Part shown: in pieces, positions 13,647 through 20,427 of the stretch
How positions within the stretch are numbered: position 1 is the stretch's first letter
Layout: every line of letters starts with the position of its first letter
Assembly (NCBI GenBank): GCA_046261635.1
Contig: JBHEOL010000001.1
Span: 1-20,427 of the forward strand
Reading direction: 5' to 3'
DNA length: 20,427 bases
From: JBHEPS01 sp046261635
GTDB lineage: Bacteria > Acidobacteriota > Thermoanaerobaculia > Gp7-AA8
The notes under the pieces: generated by a model
Seen by the model: the letters and a program-made list of their open reading frames with translations, nothing else
What the model was told of the DNA's origin: nothing
Database searches by the model: none
Made by a program: the position numbers and the translations under genes

Positions 13647-13924
13647 TCCGATTCGTCGAATTTCGACTCGATCAGCGACTCGATGGATTCCAGCGCCTCA
13701 CTCTCGTCCTCGCCCGCGGCGCAGACCGTGATCGTGGTGCCCTGCGCCGCGGCCAGAAGAAGGATGCCGAGGATGCTTTTGGCATCGACTTCTTCGCTCC
13801 CCCTCCTCACTTTCACGTCGCTCTTGAATCGCGCTGCCGTGTGAACGAGTTTGGCTGCCGCGCGCGCGTGCAGCCCGAGCTTATTCTTGATCTCGAGTTC
13901 CTTGCTGATCACCTTGGCTTCCAT
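13643..13924 (-). CDS. ptsH: Phosphocarrier protein HPr
   Basis: HPr relays phosphate from EI to EIIA. The 93-residue protein has the active-site motif LGLHARAA (His19 from the ATG) and the regulatory-Ser block DAKSILGILLLAAAQG (Ser50), the site expected for HprK. Both are intact, so His and Ser control are possible. The tail (about 80-93) is acidic. The ATG is at 13922-13924. A GTG at 13910-13912, with GGAAG five bases upstream, would place the active His at position 15 as in E. coli and B. subtilis, so it is a real alternative. The start lies inside the EIIA gene (44 bases of overlap, or 32 with the GTG), and the end overlaps ptsI by 4 bases. Confidence 0.95.
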   Translation of the reverse strand: MEAKVISKELEIKNKLGLHARAAAKLVHTAARFKSDVKVRRGSEEVDAKSILGILLLAAAQGTTITVCAAGEDESEALESIESLIESKFDESE

Positions 13925-14336
13925 TCTCCCGCACTTCGCTCACCAGCAGTTCCGAGGCGACGCGAATCGATTTCGAGCCCTTCTCCTGGATCAGGTGCGC
14001 CGCCTCGACCGGATCATCGCACGTGTTCTTGAGCGAGGCGAACTTGATGATCATCGGCAGGTTCACCCCAGTGACGATCTCCACGCGGTGCTTCTCCAGA
14101 AACGAGAGGCTGATGTTGCTCGGCGTGCCGCCGAACATGTCGGTGAAGATGATCACCCCGCGGCCATTGCCGATCCGCTCGAGCGCCTCGCGGATCTTCT
14201 CGCGCGAGACCTCGACCGCCTCGTTCCACTCGAGGGGCACCGCTTCGACGCCCTCGATCTTTCCCTCGATGGTCTCCGCTGCGTGCAGAAGCTCGTATGC
14301 GAGCCTGCCATGGGTCACGATGAGTCCGCCGATCAA
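13881..14336 (-). CDS. PTS mannose/fructose-family EIIA component
   Basis: This is a cytosolic EIIA-Man fold protein. IGGLIVTHGRLAYELL carries the phosphorylatable His, followed by GVIIFTDMFGGTPSNISLSFL and VEIVTGVNLPMIIKFAS, all typical of the family. I use the TTG at 14334-14336: GGAGAAGG lies 7 bases upstream and the active His becomes residue 9, close to His10 of E. coli ManX. The upstream ATG (14390) adds 18 residues without family similarity and is embedded in a TAGAAT hexamer. With no EIIB, EIIC or EIID nearby, it probably has a regulatory role, as proposed for PTS genes in rpoN clusters of other bacteria. The C-terminal 32-44 bases overlap ptsH. It starts 206 bases downstream of the DUF2254 gene. 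Confidence 0.92.
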   Translation of the reverse strand: MIGGLIVTHGRLAYELLHAAETIEGKIEGVEAVPLEWNEAVEVSREKIREALERIGNGRGVIIFTDMFGGTPSNISLSFLEKHRVEIVTGVNLPMIIKFASLKNTCDDPVEAAHLIQEKGSKSIRVASELLVSEVRENGSQGDQQGTRDQE

Positions 14337-14388
14337 AGGGTTGCCTTCTCCCTGGAGCGGCCGGTACGCCGCGCCGATGAGGTCGCGC

Positions 14389-14394
14389 ATTCTA
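14389..14394 (-). promoter_or_regulatory. Putative -10 hexamer TAGAAT upstream of the EIIA-HPr-EI genes
   Basis: TTAGAAT on the minus strand overlaps the ATG at 14390. If it is a -10 box, the transcript would begin near 14381, excluding that ATG and supporting the TTG start at 14336. This would give the PTS genes their own promoter after the DUF2254 gene. No -35 box is evident. Confidence 0.3.
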
Positions 14395-14542
14395 ACACCC
14401 GCCGCCCTCTCCCCCTTCCGGCTTCAGGCAAAGGGCCTCGAGATTCCGCCACCGACGCGAAGAAAAGGCCGCCCCACGGCCCGTCGCCCCGAACTCGGAC
14501 ACGCCCGTATCGACGGAAAGGACACGCTCCTTTCCTCCCGTG

Positions 14543-15862
14543 TCACCCACGATCCCCGTCGACGGCTGCCACGACCTCGTCGAAGCGCGCCTCGACCGCC
14601 TGGCGGTCGACCCGGTCGAGAGCCGCGTCCTCGAGCCCGTCCCGAATGAGGCGAGCGTGCCGGATCAGAATGCGACGCGCCTCCTCGCTCGCGATGGTCG
14701 GGAGAATCGCCGCGATCCGGGAGAGCAGGTGCATCGAGACCGAGGGAAGGCTCTTGGCCGATTGCCGGATCTCGTGGAACGACGCGGCTGCGAGCCGCTC
14801 GAGGTTCGTCAGCGGGATCGTGAGACGAACGGTTCCCCCGTCGTCGATGAATCGACCGCTCTTGAGGGGGCGGCTCGCCGCAAACGCGAACGCCGCGGTC
14901 AGCCTGTCCACGCAGCTGACCGCCGTGAACGGGTCGTTCAGAGACGGCGACAGCGCCCGCAGGGCCATCTCCGTGAGCCGGCCAGCGCTGAACTCCGGAT
15001 CCTGCGCGGGCGTTCGCATCCTTCCCATCGCCACGTTCTGAAGGAGCCAGCTCCCCGAATCCACCGCGCGCCGCGGGGTCACGCGCGCGAGAATCATCCC
15101 GCGCGAGACGAATTCTCCCGGCGCGTGCCGCAGCTCGACGAGGGCCCCCCGCTCCGCCGCTTCCAGCACGAGGTGCCCGACGGCGACCGCCTCGACGTAG
15201 CCCTCCTTCTCTACTCGGATGTCCGCGACGTCTCGCTCGTCGATGAGGGGGGAAACCGCTCCTCCGCTCGTCGCTTTCTCGTCGTCATCGGCAAAGGCAT
15301 GCTCGAGTGACTCGTGGAGCTCCGCAGCCACCCGCGCGACGATCACATCGACCTGGATCGAAAGCGCAACGTGGTGGATGTAGTAGATCAGGACCGCCAC
15401 GGCGACGATCGCGAGACCCACCGCCACCGTCACGGACAGGTGCGGAACCACCGCGTCCGCGCCGTTTCGCGAGCCCTCGATCGTGCGCAGCACGAGGATG
15501 CAGTAGACGAAGAGCGCCGTGAACGTCCCGAGGACGAGCTGGTTCCCCCGGTCCTCCATGAAGTTCCGGAGCAGGCGTGGGCCGAACTGCTGCGACGCGA
15601 GGGAAAGCGCTACGACGGTGATCGAGAAGACCACGCCCGCGACGGTGATCATCGACCCGGCAATCGTAGCCAGGACTTCACGCGCGCCATCCGCGCCCCC
15701 TGAATAGACGATCCACAGCCCCTTGCGCGCCGACGCGTCGAGCCCATGGTCGATTCGGACCAGGATCGTCGCGGCGACGATCGCCCCCAAGCCCATGAGA
15801 GCCGGAAGGAACCAGAAGCTCGTCCGGAGCGTGTCGAACAGGCGGAGGAGGCGGGCAGTCAT
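14543..15862 (-). CDS. DUF2254 family membrane protein
   Basis: The 439-residue protein has four predicted membrane segments in its first 165 residues (about 18-36, 66-90, 108-127 and 141-163), followed by a large soluble domain. The hallmark DUF2254 blocks are present: SFWFLPALM near the start, GAREVLATIAGSMITVAGVVFSITVVALSLASQQFGPRLLRNFMEDRGNQLVLGTFTALFVY (about 59-119), and later ARVTP and RALSPSLNDPFTAVSCVDRL. The biochemical function of the family is unknown. The gene sits between rapZ and the PTS EIIA gene, where rpoN clusters are usually uninterrupted, with 45 bases before it and 206 after it. No clear Shine-Dalgarno precedes the ATG; GGAGG lies 31 bases away. The family call is confident; any PTS-linked role is speculation. 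Confidence 0.9.
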   Translation of the reverse strand: MTARLLRLFDTLRTSFWFLPALMGLGAIVAATILVRIDHGLDASARKGLWIVYSGGADGAREVLATIAGSMITVAGVVFSITVVALSLASQQFGPRLLRNFMEDRGNQLVLGTFTALFVYCILVLRTIEGSRNGADAVVPHLSVTVAVGLAIVAVAVLIYYIHHVALSIQVDVIVARVAAELHESLEHAFADDDEKATSGGAVSPLIDERDVADIRVEKEGYVEAVAVGHLVLEAAERGALVELRHAPGEFVSRGMILARVTPRRAVDSGSWLLQNVAMGRMRTPAQDPEFSAGRLTEMALRALSPSLNDPFTAVSCVDRLTAAFAFAASRPLKSGRFIDDGGTVRLTIPLTNLERLAAASFHEIRQSAKSLPSVSMHLLSRIAAILPTIASEEARRILIRHARLIRDGLEDAALDRVDRQAVEARFDEVVAAVDGDRG

Positions 15863-15907
15863 GCCAGTCGTGCTTACGAAGATCGCGCCAGCCTCCGCGA
15901 GTCCGCG

Positions 15908-16768
15908 CTAGCGGCTGCTGTCGCGGTGTGTGACCTCGACCACGTATCCCGTTTCCGTCAACGCCGCACGCAGGTACTCGCCGATCGCCACGGACCGGTG
16001 GCGCCCTCCCGTGCAACCCACGCCGATCGTCAGGTAGCTCTTCATCTCCTTCTCGTACTGCGGGACGAGATAGAGGATGAACTCGACCAGGCGGGCGATG
16101 AACTCGCGATACTCCGGCTGGGCTTCCAGGTACGCGACGATCTCGCGGTCCAGGCCGGTCTTCGGCCTCAGTTCCTCGACGAAATGGGGATTCGGAAGGA
16201 ACCGGACGTCGAACATCAGGTCGAGGTTGTACGGCGGAGGGTACTTGTAGCCGAAGGTCACGATGGTGATGAGCATCTCCCGCAGGTATCCGGGGAGGCC
16301 GAACCGGCGGATCACTTCCGCCTTCAGCTCGTGGACGGAGAACTGCGTGGTGTCGAGCACCATGTCGGCCATGGTCTTGAGCTCATCGAGCATCTGGCGC
16401 TCGGCGCGGATCGCCTCGGGGACCGGGAGCTCGGGGTCGAACGGGTGCGGCCGGCGCGTTTCCGAGAACCGGCGCGCGAGGACCTCGTCGGCCGCCTCGA
16501 GGAAGATCAGCATGGCGTGCGGGACCAGCTGCTTGATCCGGTCACGGTAGACGCGCGGGAAGTTTTCCGCGAACCCCGGGGTCCTGACATCGACGACAAC
16601 GCCGATCTTCTTGTATCCGCCGCGCGTGGCTTCCTCGATGAGGGGCTCGATCATCCCGACCGGCAGGTTGTCGGTGCAGTAGAAGCCGAGGTCTTCGAGG
16701 GTGCTCTGCGCGTAGCTCTTTCCCGAGCCGGAGAGGCCCGTAATCATGACGAGGTACTCGGGGATCAT
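15908..16768 (-). CDS. rapZ: RapZ/YvcJ family nucleotide-binding protein (RNase adapter)
   Basis: The 286-residue protein matches RapZ (E. coli 284 aa) over its full length. The Walker A is GLSGSGKS (11-18), followed by ALE-like DLGFYCTDNLP (27-36), DVRTPGF (60-66), FLEAADEVLARRFSETRRPHP (89-109), TFGYKYPPP (171-179), DVRFLPNPHF (187-196) and the C-terminal GCTGGRHRSVAIGE (251-264). In E. coli RapZ delivers the GlmZ sRNA to RNase E; outside enterobacteria it is known mainly as a GTP/ATP-binding protein near PTS genes. The ATG overlaps the hprK stop (ATGA), so the two are translationally coupled. The C-terminal sensor domain is complete. Whether it regulates glmS here is unknown. Confidence 0.95.
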   Translation of the reverse strand: MIPEYLVMITGLSGSGKSYAQSTLEDLGFYCTDNLPVGMIEPLIEEATRGGYKKIGVVVDVRTPGFAENFPRVYRDRIKQLVPHAMLIFLEAADEVLARRFSETRRPHPFDPELPVPEAIRAERQMLDELKTMADMVLDTTQFSVHELKAEVIRRFGLPGYLREMLITIVTFGYKYPPPYNLDLMFDVRFLPNPHFVEELRPKTGLDREIVAYLEAQPEYREFIARLVEFILYLVPQYEKEMKSYLTIGVGCTGGRHRSVAIGEYLRAALTETGYVVEVTHRDSSR

Positions 16769-17865
16769 TTGCCGCGGCCCCGCCGTCGCGCGTGATCGAT
16801 CTCGCGGTTCTTCTGCGAGAGCATGAGCTGGCGGCTCTGGAGGCTGCGGACCTGCGAGCTCGCGGTGGTCGCGTCGTCGTTCGGAAGCGGAAGGGCCTGC
16901 GGCTCCTGCGGGTTTTCGGCGCGCAGCGCGAGGTACTCGTCGAGCTGGCGCGAGAAGTTCGCGGCGGAGTGGTAGCCCTGCAGGCGCAACAGGTAGTTCC
17001 GCGCGGCCACTTCGACCAGGAGCGCCAGATTGCGTCCCGAGGCGACCGGCAGGCGCACGAGGGGCTTGGTCACGCCGAGGCATTGGTACGTCTCGCCTTC
17101 GACGCCGAGCCGCTCGTACTCGGTCCCCTCGATCCACTTCTCCAGCTTGACGATGATGTCGATCGGCTTGATGTCGCGGGTTGACGAGACGCCGAACAGG
17201 TCCTTGATGTTGATGATCCCGATCCCGCGGAGCTCCATGTGATGCGGAAGGAGCTCGGAGGAGTAGCCGAGGAGAACGTCGTTGGGATGGCGCCGCACGA
17301 TGACCATGTCGTCGGCGATGAGCCGATGGCCGCGGTAGACCAGGTCGAGGGCGCATTCGCTCTTGCCGATCCCGCTGTCGCCGATCAGGAGCACGCCAAT
17401 GCCGTAGACGTCGAGCAGCCCCGCGTGCATCGTGATGTGCGGCGCCATCGACTCTTCGAGAAAGTACGTCAGCCGCGTGATCGTGTGGGAGGTCAGCACC
17501 TCGGTCTTGAACAACGGCACCGAGCGGTTCTCGCACTCGTTGACGAATTCCTGCAGCGGCGGAGCGCCCTTGGTCACGATGAAGCAGGAGACGTCGTGCG
17601 CGGCCACGTCGCGGATCCGCTTCTCGCGAAGGCGGGCCGGGAGCCCCTGGAGGTACTTCGTCTCGGACTCGCCGATGATCTGGACCCGCCCCGGCTTGAT
17701 GTACTCGTAGTAGCCCGCGAAGGCGAGTCCCGGCTTCTGCACGCGCGGGCGGAGGATGGTCCGGTCCAGCCCGTCCCCGCCGGTGACGAGGTTCAGGTGA
17801 AGATCCTCGAGCTCGGGAGAGAGGAGGATCTGAACCGGCGCCTGGACGAAGTCTTCCTGGTTCAT
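16765..17865 (-). CDS. hprK: HPr kinase/phosphorylase
   Basis: HprK phosphorylates HPr on the regulatory Ser and removes it again, linking PTS activity to metabolic state. The 366-residue protein has the N-terminal DRTL-like domain (about 10-135) and the C-terminal kinase domain: MHAG with His147, Walker A GDSGIGKS (162-169), DDMV (185-188), and the HprK signature MELRGIGIINIKDLFG (210-225). KPLVRLPVASGRNLALLVEVAARN (about 266-290) matches the phosphorylase-loop region. A C-terminal tail rich in Gln, Ser and Arg (about 320-366) extends beyond typical 310-320 aa homologues. The partner HPr with its Ser block is encoded about 2.8 kb downstream. No Shine-Dalgarno is visible; TAGAAT (17882-17887) lies 16 bases upstream. 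Confidence 0.96.
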   Translation of the reverse strand: MNQEDFVQAPVQILLSPELEDLHLNLVTGGDGLDRTILRPRVQKPGLAFAGYYEYIKPGRVQIIGESETKYLQGLPARLREKRIRDVAAHDVSCFIVTKGAPPLQEFVNECENRSVPLFKTEVLTSHTITRLTYFLEESMAPHITMHAGLLDVYGIGVLLIGDSGIGKSECALDLVYRGHRLIADDMVIVRRHPNDVLLGYSSELLPHHMELRGIGIINIKDLFGVSSTRDIKPIDIIVKLEKWIEGTEYERLGVEGETYQCLGVTKPLVRLPVASGRNLALLVEVAARNYLLRLQGYHSAANFSRQLDEYLALRAENPQEPQALPLPNDDATTASSQVRSLQSRQLMLSQKNREIDHARRRGRGK

Positions 17866-17881
17866 GGGAGGTTACCGATCC

Positions 17882-17887
17882 ATTCTA
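17882..17887 (-). promoter_or_regulatory. Putative -10 hexamer TAGAAT upstream of hprK
   Basis: AGTAGAAT on the minus strand ends 16 bases before the hprK ATG, just beyond repeat element C. It may allow hprK-rapZ expression independent of rpoN-hpf. No -35 box is clear, because the upstream position is occupied by the repeat. Confidence 0.28.
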
Positions 17888-17904
17888 CTGCCAGCGCCGG
17901 CCCG

Positions 17905-18051
17905 GTCTAGGAGTCTAGGGGTCTTGGGGTCTAGGGGTCGGCCGGAAGTTCGAGCGTCTCAGCACCCGGCCCGCTCCGGCAAGCCAAGCATTCGAGGAGA
18001 CGGTCGCGCCTTCGCCGACTCCTAGACCCCTAGACTCCCAGACCCCTGGAC
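17905..18051. repeat. Inverted-repeat element C: octamer arms (GTCTAGGG-type) between hpf and hprK
   Basis: The left arm (17905-17936) has four octamers: GTCTAGGA, GTCTAGGG, GTCTTGGG, GTCTAGGG. The right arm (18020-18051) has four inverted octamers: TCCTAGAC, CCCTAGAC, TCCCAGAC, CCCTGGAC. The inverted repeat continues inward (17937-17960 against 17997-18019, both ending in GTCTC/GAGAC), leaving a loop of about 36 bases. In the mRNA direction it begins six bases after the hpf stop. The whole 147 bases could form one long imperfect hairpin in an hpf-hprK transcript. Confidence 0.85.
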
Positions 18052-18057
18052 TGCCTC

Positions 18058-18609
18058 TCAGAACTCCGGTGCGATCAGCCCGAAGTTCTCGTCCCGCCGC
18101 TTGTAGATGACGCTCACCTTGTCGGTGTCGAGGTCGCGAAAGACGATGAACTCGTTCTTCGAGCCGTCGAGGGTGAGGGCGGCTTGCTCGACGGACATCG
18201 GGCGGATCGGAAGCATCGTCTGGCGGATCACGCGGGGAGCCGCTTTGCGGTCGGTGGCGCGCAGATCCGCCTGCTCGATGACGGCGACGTTCCATCCGGC
18301 GGGCTCCGGCCCGGCCTTCTTCCGCTTGTCGGTGATCTTCTTCCGGTTCTTCTGGGCCTGGACCTTCAGATGGTCGATCGTCGAGTTGATCGCATCGTCC
18401 ATCGTGGCGGCTTCCTGGGACGATTTCACGTCCTGGAGCTTGCCGATGATCATGATCTCGCAGACGTAGCGGTTCTTTTCCGCGGTCAGGACGCAGCGGA
18501 CCTCGATGATGTCCTGAAAGAAGCGGGCGACCTTTTCGAGCTTCGCGTTGATCAGATCCCGAATGCGGTCGGGCACCTCGTAGTTGCGTCCGGAAATCTC
18601 GACGTTCAT
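18058..18609 (-). CDS. hpf: Ribosome hibernation promoting factor, long form
   Basis: The 183-residue protein has an N-terminal S30AE/RaiA domain (about 1-100): MNVEISGRNYEVPDRIRDLINAKLEKVARF, then CEIMIIGKLQDVKSSQEAATMDDAINSTIDHLKVQAQKNRKKI. A linker follows, then a C-terminal dimerisation domain (about 130-183) with KPMSVEQAAL-like RPMSVEQAALTLDGSKNEFIVFRDLDTDKVSVIYKRRDENFGLIAPEF. The two-domain long HPF forms 100S ribosome dimers by itself and is the form in most bacteria outside gamma-proteobacteria. The gene starts 16 bases after rpoN, with GGGAGG upstream of the ATG. It belongs to the usual rpoN-hpf pair, so expression with sigma-54 is expected. Element C separates it from hprK. Confidence 0.96.
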   Translation of the reverse strand: MNVEISGRNYEVPDRIRDLINAKLEKVARFFQDIIEVRCVLTAEKNRYVCEIMIIGKLQDVKSSQEAATMDDAINSTIDHLKVQAQKNRKKITDKRKKAGPEPAGWNVAVIEQADLRATDRKAAPRVIRQTMLPIRPMSVEQAALTLDGSKNEFIVFRDLDTDKVSVIYKRRDENFGLIAPEF

Positions 18610-18625
18610 GACTTCCCTCCCGGGC

Positions 18626-20092
18626 TCAGAAGATCTGCTTGCGGTCGGTGGAGGACGGGATGTTCAGCTCGTCGCGGTACTTGGCGACGGTACGGCGGGC
18701 GATGTTGATTCCCTCGTCGTTGAGGATCTTCATGATCTTCGAGTCCGAGAGCGGCTTGCGCGGATCCTCGTTCGCGATGAAACCCTGGATCTTGCGCTTG
18801 ACCGTCAGGCTCGAGATGTCGCCGCCGTACTCGGAGTCGATCCCGCTGTGGAAGAAGTACTTCATCAGGAACAGACCCCGCGGGGTGTGCATGTACTTGT
18901 TCGAGACGACCCGCGAGACGGTCGACTCGTGCATCTGGATGTCGTCCGCCACGTCCCGCAGGACGAGCGGCCGCAGGAAGTCGATCCCCTTGTCGAGGAA
19001 CTCCCGCTGGTGCTTGACGATCGACTCGGCGACCTTGTAGATCGTCCGCTGCCGCTGGTCGAGCGACTTGATCAGCCAGACCGCGGAGCGGATCTTCTCC
19101 TTGATGTAGTTGACGGTCTCGCCGTCCTTCTTGCTGTCCATCGAGTGCAGCATCTGCCGGTAGCTCCCGTTGATCCGGAGCTTCGGCATGCCGTCCTCGT
19201 TGAGCTGGATCACGTACTCGTCCCCCACCTTGTGGACGTGCACGTCGGGCTCGACGTAGATCGCCCGCTCCGTGCTGTACTTCCGCCCCGGTTTCGGGTC
19301 GAGCCGCTTGATGACCTCGACGATCCCTTCGAGCTGCTTGAGCTCGATCCCGAGCAGCTTGGCCAGCTGCACGAAGTGCCGGTTCATGACCATGTCCCAG
19401 TGGTCGCGGATCACGGCCTCGACGAGTGGATCGTCGACTTCCAGGTGCTGGAGTTGGAGAAGGAGGCATTCGCGCAGATCGCGCGCCCCGACACCGATCG
19501 GGTCGAACGACTGCACCCGCCGGATCGCCCGCTCGATATCCTCTTCGCTCGCCCTCGTCCCTTCGACGATCTCGGCCGTGGAAGCGCGGAGGTACCCGTC
19601 CTCGTCCATGTTCCCGATGACGAAGGTCGCGATCTCCTTGATCTCCGGCGCCTCGTCGGACATCGAGAGCTGCCAGGTCAGGTGATCGGTCAGGTCGGGC
19701 GGCCGCGTGAGCGTATTCTCGATCGGGAACTCTTCGTACTCCTCGCTCATCCGCGAGTTGTAGCCGTACTCGATGTAATCCTGGAAATAGGCGTCGTAGT
19801 CGATCTCGTCGAACGAGTCCTTCTCCTCGGCCTTCGCCTCTTCCTGCTTGGCTTCGTCTTCCGGCTTCTGCTCGGGCTGCTCCTGCTGCTGGGCCTGCTC
19901 GGCCTCCTCGGCCTTCTGCTGTTCTTCCTGCTCCTGAAGCTCCTCCAGAAGAGGGTTCTCCAGAAGCTCCTGGTTGAGGACTTCCTGAAGCTCGAGCTTG
20001 CTCAGCTGCAGCAGCTTGATCGCCTGCTGCAGCGAAGGCGTCATGATCAGCTTCTGCGAGAGCTTCAGATGGAGTTTTTGTTCGAGTGCCAT
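18626..20092 (-). CDS. rpoN: RNA polymerase sigma-54 factor
   Basis: Sigma-54 directs polymerase to -24/-12 promoters that need an activator ATPase. The 488-residue protein has region I (1-50) with MALEQKLHLKLSQKLIMTPSLQQAIKLLQLS, the activator-responsive Gln/Leu-rich helix. Region II (about 50-115) is a strongly acidic and Gln-rich linker. A core-binding domain follows (about 115-300), then the helix-turn-helix region with RDVADDIQMHESTVSRVVSNKYM, and the RpoN box ARRTVAKYRDE (465-475) that reads the -24 element. All domains are intact. The ATG matches the family N-terminus although no Shine-Dalgarno is visible. lptB lies 89 bases upstream; that gap shows nothing recognisable. hpf follows after 16 bases. 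Confidence 0.97.
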   Translation of the reverse strand: MALEQKLHLKLSQKLIMTPSLQQAIKLLQLSKLELQEVLNQELLENPLLEELQEQEEQQKAEEAEQAQQQEQPEQKPEDEAKQEEAKAEEKDSFDEIDYDAYFQDYIEYGYNSRMSEEYEEFPIENTLTRPPDLTDHLTWQLSMSDEAPEIKEIATFVIGNMDEDGYLRASTAEIVEGTRASEEDIERAIRRVQSFDPIGVGARDLRECLLLQLQHLEVDDPLVEAVIRDHWDMVMNRHFVQLAKLLGIELKQLEGIVEVIKRLDPKPGRKYSTERAIYVEPDVHVHKVGDEYVIQLNEDGMPKLRINGSYRQMLHSMDSKKDGETVNYIKEKIRSAVWLIKSLDQRQRTIYKVAESIVKHQREFLDKGIDFLRPLVLRDVADDIQMHESTVSRVVSNKYMHTPRGLFLMKYFFHSGIDSEYGGDISSLTVKRKIQGFIANEDPRKPLSDSKIMKILNDEGINIARRTVAKYRDELNIPSSTDRKQIF

Positions 20093-20181
20093 GAGTGCGT
20101 GGTGTTTGGGATTGCTGCGTCCTTTCGGCGCTGGCGCGGGTGCCCGGAATGCCTCAGCGGGCGCCGGCGACTCCGCTCATC

Positions 20182-20427
20182 CTAGTGGAGATTGAAGGCT
20201 TCACCCAGGTATATCCGGCGGACTTCGGGGTCCGTCGACAGCATCTGGGGCGCTCCCTGACGGAAGATCTCGCCCTCCTTAATGATATAGGCACGATCGG
20301 TGATCTTCAATGTTTCCCGTACGTTATGATCGGTGATGAGGATTCCGATCCCGCGCTCGCGAAGCTGGGAAACAATGCGCTGAATGTCGAGAACCGCGAT
20401 GGGATCGATTCCTGCAAAGGGCTCGTC
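20182..20427 (-). CDS. lptB: C-terminal part of LPS-export ABC transporter ATPase LptB, cut by the right edge
   Basis: A frame open from the right edge to a TAG at 20182-20184 encodes the last 81 residues. It begins inside the Walker B (DEPFAGIDPIAV) and continues with DIQRIVSQLRERGIGILITDHNVRETL, which contains the H-loop His. DRAYIIKEGEIFRQGAPQ and the terminal EVRRIYLGEAFNL follow. The last two blocks are characteristic of LptB rather than other ABC ATPases. It would power LPS extraction through the LptFG permease encoded at 4843-7155. The order lptB-rpoN-hpf is the common one in diderm bacteria. The N-terminal two thirds lie outside the window. Confidence 0.95.
   Translation of the reverse strand, partial: DEPFAGIDPIAVLDIQRIVSQLRERGIGILITDHNVRETLKITDRAYIIKEGEIFRQGAPQMLSTDPEVRRIYLGEAFNLH

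Noticed and set aside
1..20427. tRNA or rRNA genes, CRISPR arrays, transposase or phage genes
   Set aside because: None could be recognised by reading both strands. Short or divergent RNA genes cannot be excluded without a covariance search.

Overview
The window reads as a chromosomal stretch of a GC-rich Gram-negative (diderm) bacterium. The outer-membrane genes (lptB, a fused lptF-lptG, kdsD, lolA) show the diderm envelope. The lptB-rpoN-hpf-hprK-rapZ-PTS order is shared by several diderm phyla. An Acidobacteriota-like organism is my best guess, from the fused LptFG, HprK together with sigma-54, and the style of the intergenic repeats. That is inference; no rRNA or ribosomal protein marker is present. 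Almost every gene is on the minus strand; only pckA is on the plus strand.

Layout in window order. (1) 1-2726, minus: kdsD, a small two-repeat protein, lolA, yajQ, then the start of a possible polyprenyl synthetase cut by the left edge. (2) 2727-4842: a 327-base intergenic region with a 9-bp tandem array, then a divergent ATP-type PEP carboxykinase, then a nested inverted-repeat element. (3) 4843-7155: one gene encoding both LPS-export permeases, LptF and LptG. (4) 7156-9074: a dif-like XerCD site followed by parB and parA. (5) 9112-11548: a paired-palindrome repeat, a bifunctional-nuclease-family gene, miaB and a secreted coiled-coil protein. (6) 11549-20427: the sigma-54/PTS cluster, transcribed lptB > rpoN > hpf > hprK > rapZ > DUF2254 membrane protein > EIIA(Man) > HPr > EI.

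Functionally, the PTS genes form a regulatory phosphorelay. EI phosphorylates HPr on His, HPr passes phosphate to a mannose-family EIIA, and HprK can phosphorylate HPr on Ser. No sugar permease (EIIB/EIIC/EIID) is visible. The envelope genes supply Kdo precursor (KdsD), LPS transport (LptB, LptFG) and lipoprotein trafficking (LolA).

The most unusual content is intergenic. A 28-bp dif-like site has an XerD arm identical to that of E. coli dif and lies 70 bases downstream of parB. Three intergenic elements (4612-4840, 8221-8312, 17905-18051) share one design but not one sequence: short tandem 7- or 8-mers form the arms of an inverted repeat, usually just after a stop codon. Two further 72-75 bp elements (9112-9183, 11673-11747) form a second family of paired palindromes. 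Several starts have no Shine-Dalgarno sequence but a TAGAAT/TACAAT-like hexamer 7-11 bases upstream, suggesting nearly leaderless mRNAs.
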